Part shown: positions 63,995 to 64,000 of the stretch, piece after piece | Layout of the letters: every line of letters starts with the position of its first letter | How positions within the stretch are numbered: position 1 is the first letter of the stretch | Assembly: GCA_022822085.1 (NCBI GenBank) | Contig: JAJECK010000091.1 | Coordinates: forward strand, 1 to 64,000 | Source: Candidatus Poribacteria bacterium | GTDB lineage: Bacteria; Poribacteria; WGA-4E; WGA-3G | Direction: 5' to 3' | DNA: 64,000 nucleotides | Notes under the pieces: model-generated | Seen by the model: only the letters and a program-made list of their open reading frames with translations | The model's database searches: none | Told to the model about the DNA's origin: nothing | Program-made: the position numbers and the translations under genes

Positions 63995-64000
63995 ATGAAA
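63995..64000 (+). CDS. Start of a gene cut by the window end
   Basis: ATG at 63995 followed by one Lys codon, with GGAGG five bases upstream and the same leader repeat as the PhyH gene. Product unknown. The shared leader suggests another member of the PhyH neighbourhood. Confidence 0.55.

Overview
The window is about 64 kb of AT-leaning bacterial chromosome (roughly 40% GC by eye) with a mixed gene complement. It combines housekeeping genes (leuC/leuD, gmk, coaBC, rsmA, rpmB, a bifunctional Rel/SpoT, recJ, tmk, holB, ftsY, an ABC-F ATPase) with many extracytoplasmic WD40, TPR and LVIVD proteins, two Cys-type sulfatases, a CBM9-like protein, a phytanoyl-CoA-dioxygenase-like enzyme, Gfo/Idh/MocA and epimerase genes, a TonB receptor and an ECF sigma factor. 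This mix resembles Candidatus Poribacteria or a related Planctomycetes-like, polymer-degrading marine lineage. That placement is an inference from gene content only; no rRNA or tRNA gene was recognised.

Layout. 0.2-6.2 kb: a coiled-coil membrane protein, then leuC and leuD separated by an intact VapBC-like toxin-antitoxin pair, followed by two further antitoxin genes whose PIN toxins survive only as short stubs. 4.0-14.5 kb: the outstanding feature, six tandem paralogous genes. Each is interrupted at the same place by an in-frame TGA in the context Cys-TGA-Gly-Ser/Thr-Gly-Lys, followed at a fixed distance by a conserved stem-loop with an AGGT or AGTT apical loop. I read these as a tandem array of selenocysteine proteins with an unrecognised N-terminal domain, a thioredoxin-like Cys-Sec domain and a beta-rich C-terminal domain. 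14.6-23.9 kb: a four-cluster ferredoxin, gmk-coaBC-rsmA, a lipoprotein, rpmB, and recJ-rel on the minus strand. 24-38 kb, almost all minus strand: a secreted dikinase-like protein, a mosaic repeat region, a TonB receptor, a sugar kinase, a WD40 lipoprotein, a Gfo/Idh oxidoreductase with an epimerase, a methyltransferase and an LVIVD lipoprotein. 38.6-51 kb: tmk-holB-TPR-WD40-TPR, a DNA methyltransferase, a homoserine-kinase-like phosphotransferase, an ABC-F protein, a MarR regulator with a rubrerythrin-like tail under a consensus promoter with a 30-bp palindrome, an ECF sigma factor and ftsY. 51-52 kb: an IS1595-type insertion sequence whose transposase carries an in-frame TAG. 52-64 kb: a MazG-like pyrophosphatase, a TPR-transglutaminase lipoprotein, two sulfatases, a lactonase, a CBM9-like protein, a DUF815 ATPase, a PhyH dioxygenase, and leader-like repeats that also precede the gene cut by the window end.

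How the genes work together. The selenoprotein genes 2-6 are packed with 1-7 nt gaps or a 38-nt overlap and probably form one operon. The ferredoxin has its own promoter just downstream. Sulfatases, the secreted CBM9, WD40 and TPR proteins and the TonB receptor fit a life on sulfated polysaccharides. Mobile DNA is plentiful: an IS, a pair of ~187-bp MITEs with target duplications, palindromic repeats and toxin-antitoxin debris. One repeat-bounded toxin-antitoxin fragment separates selenoprotein gene 1 from genes 2-6.
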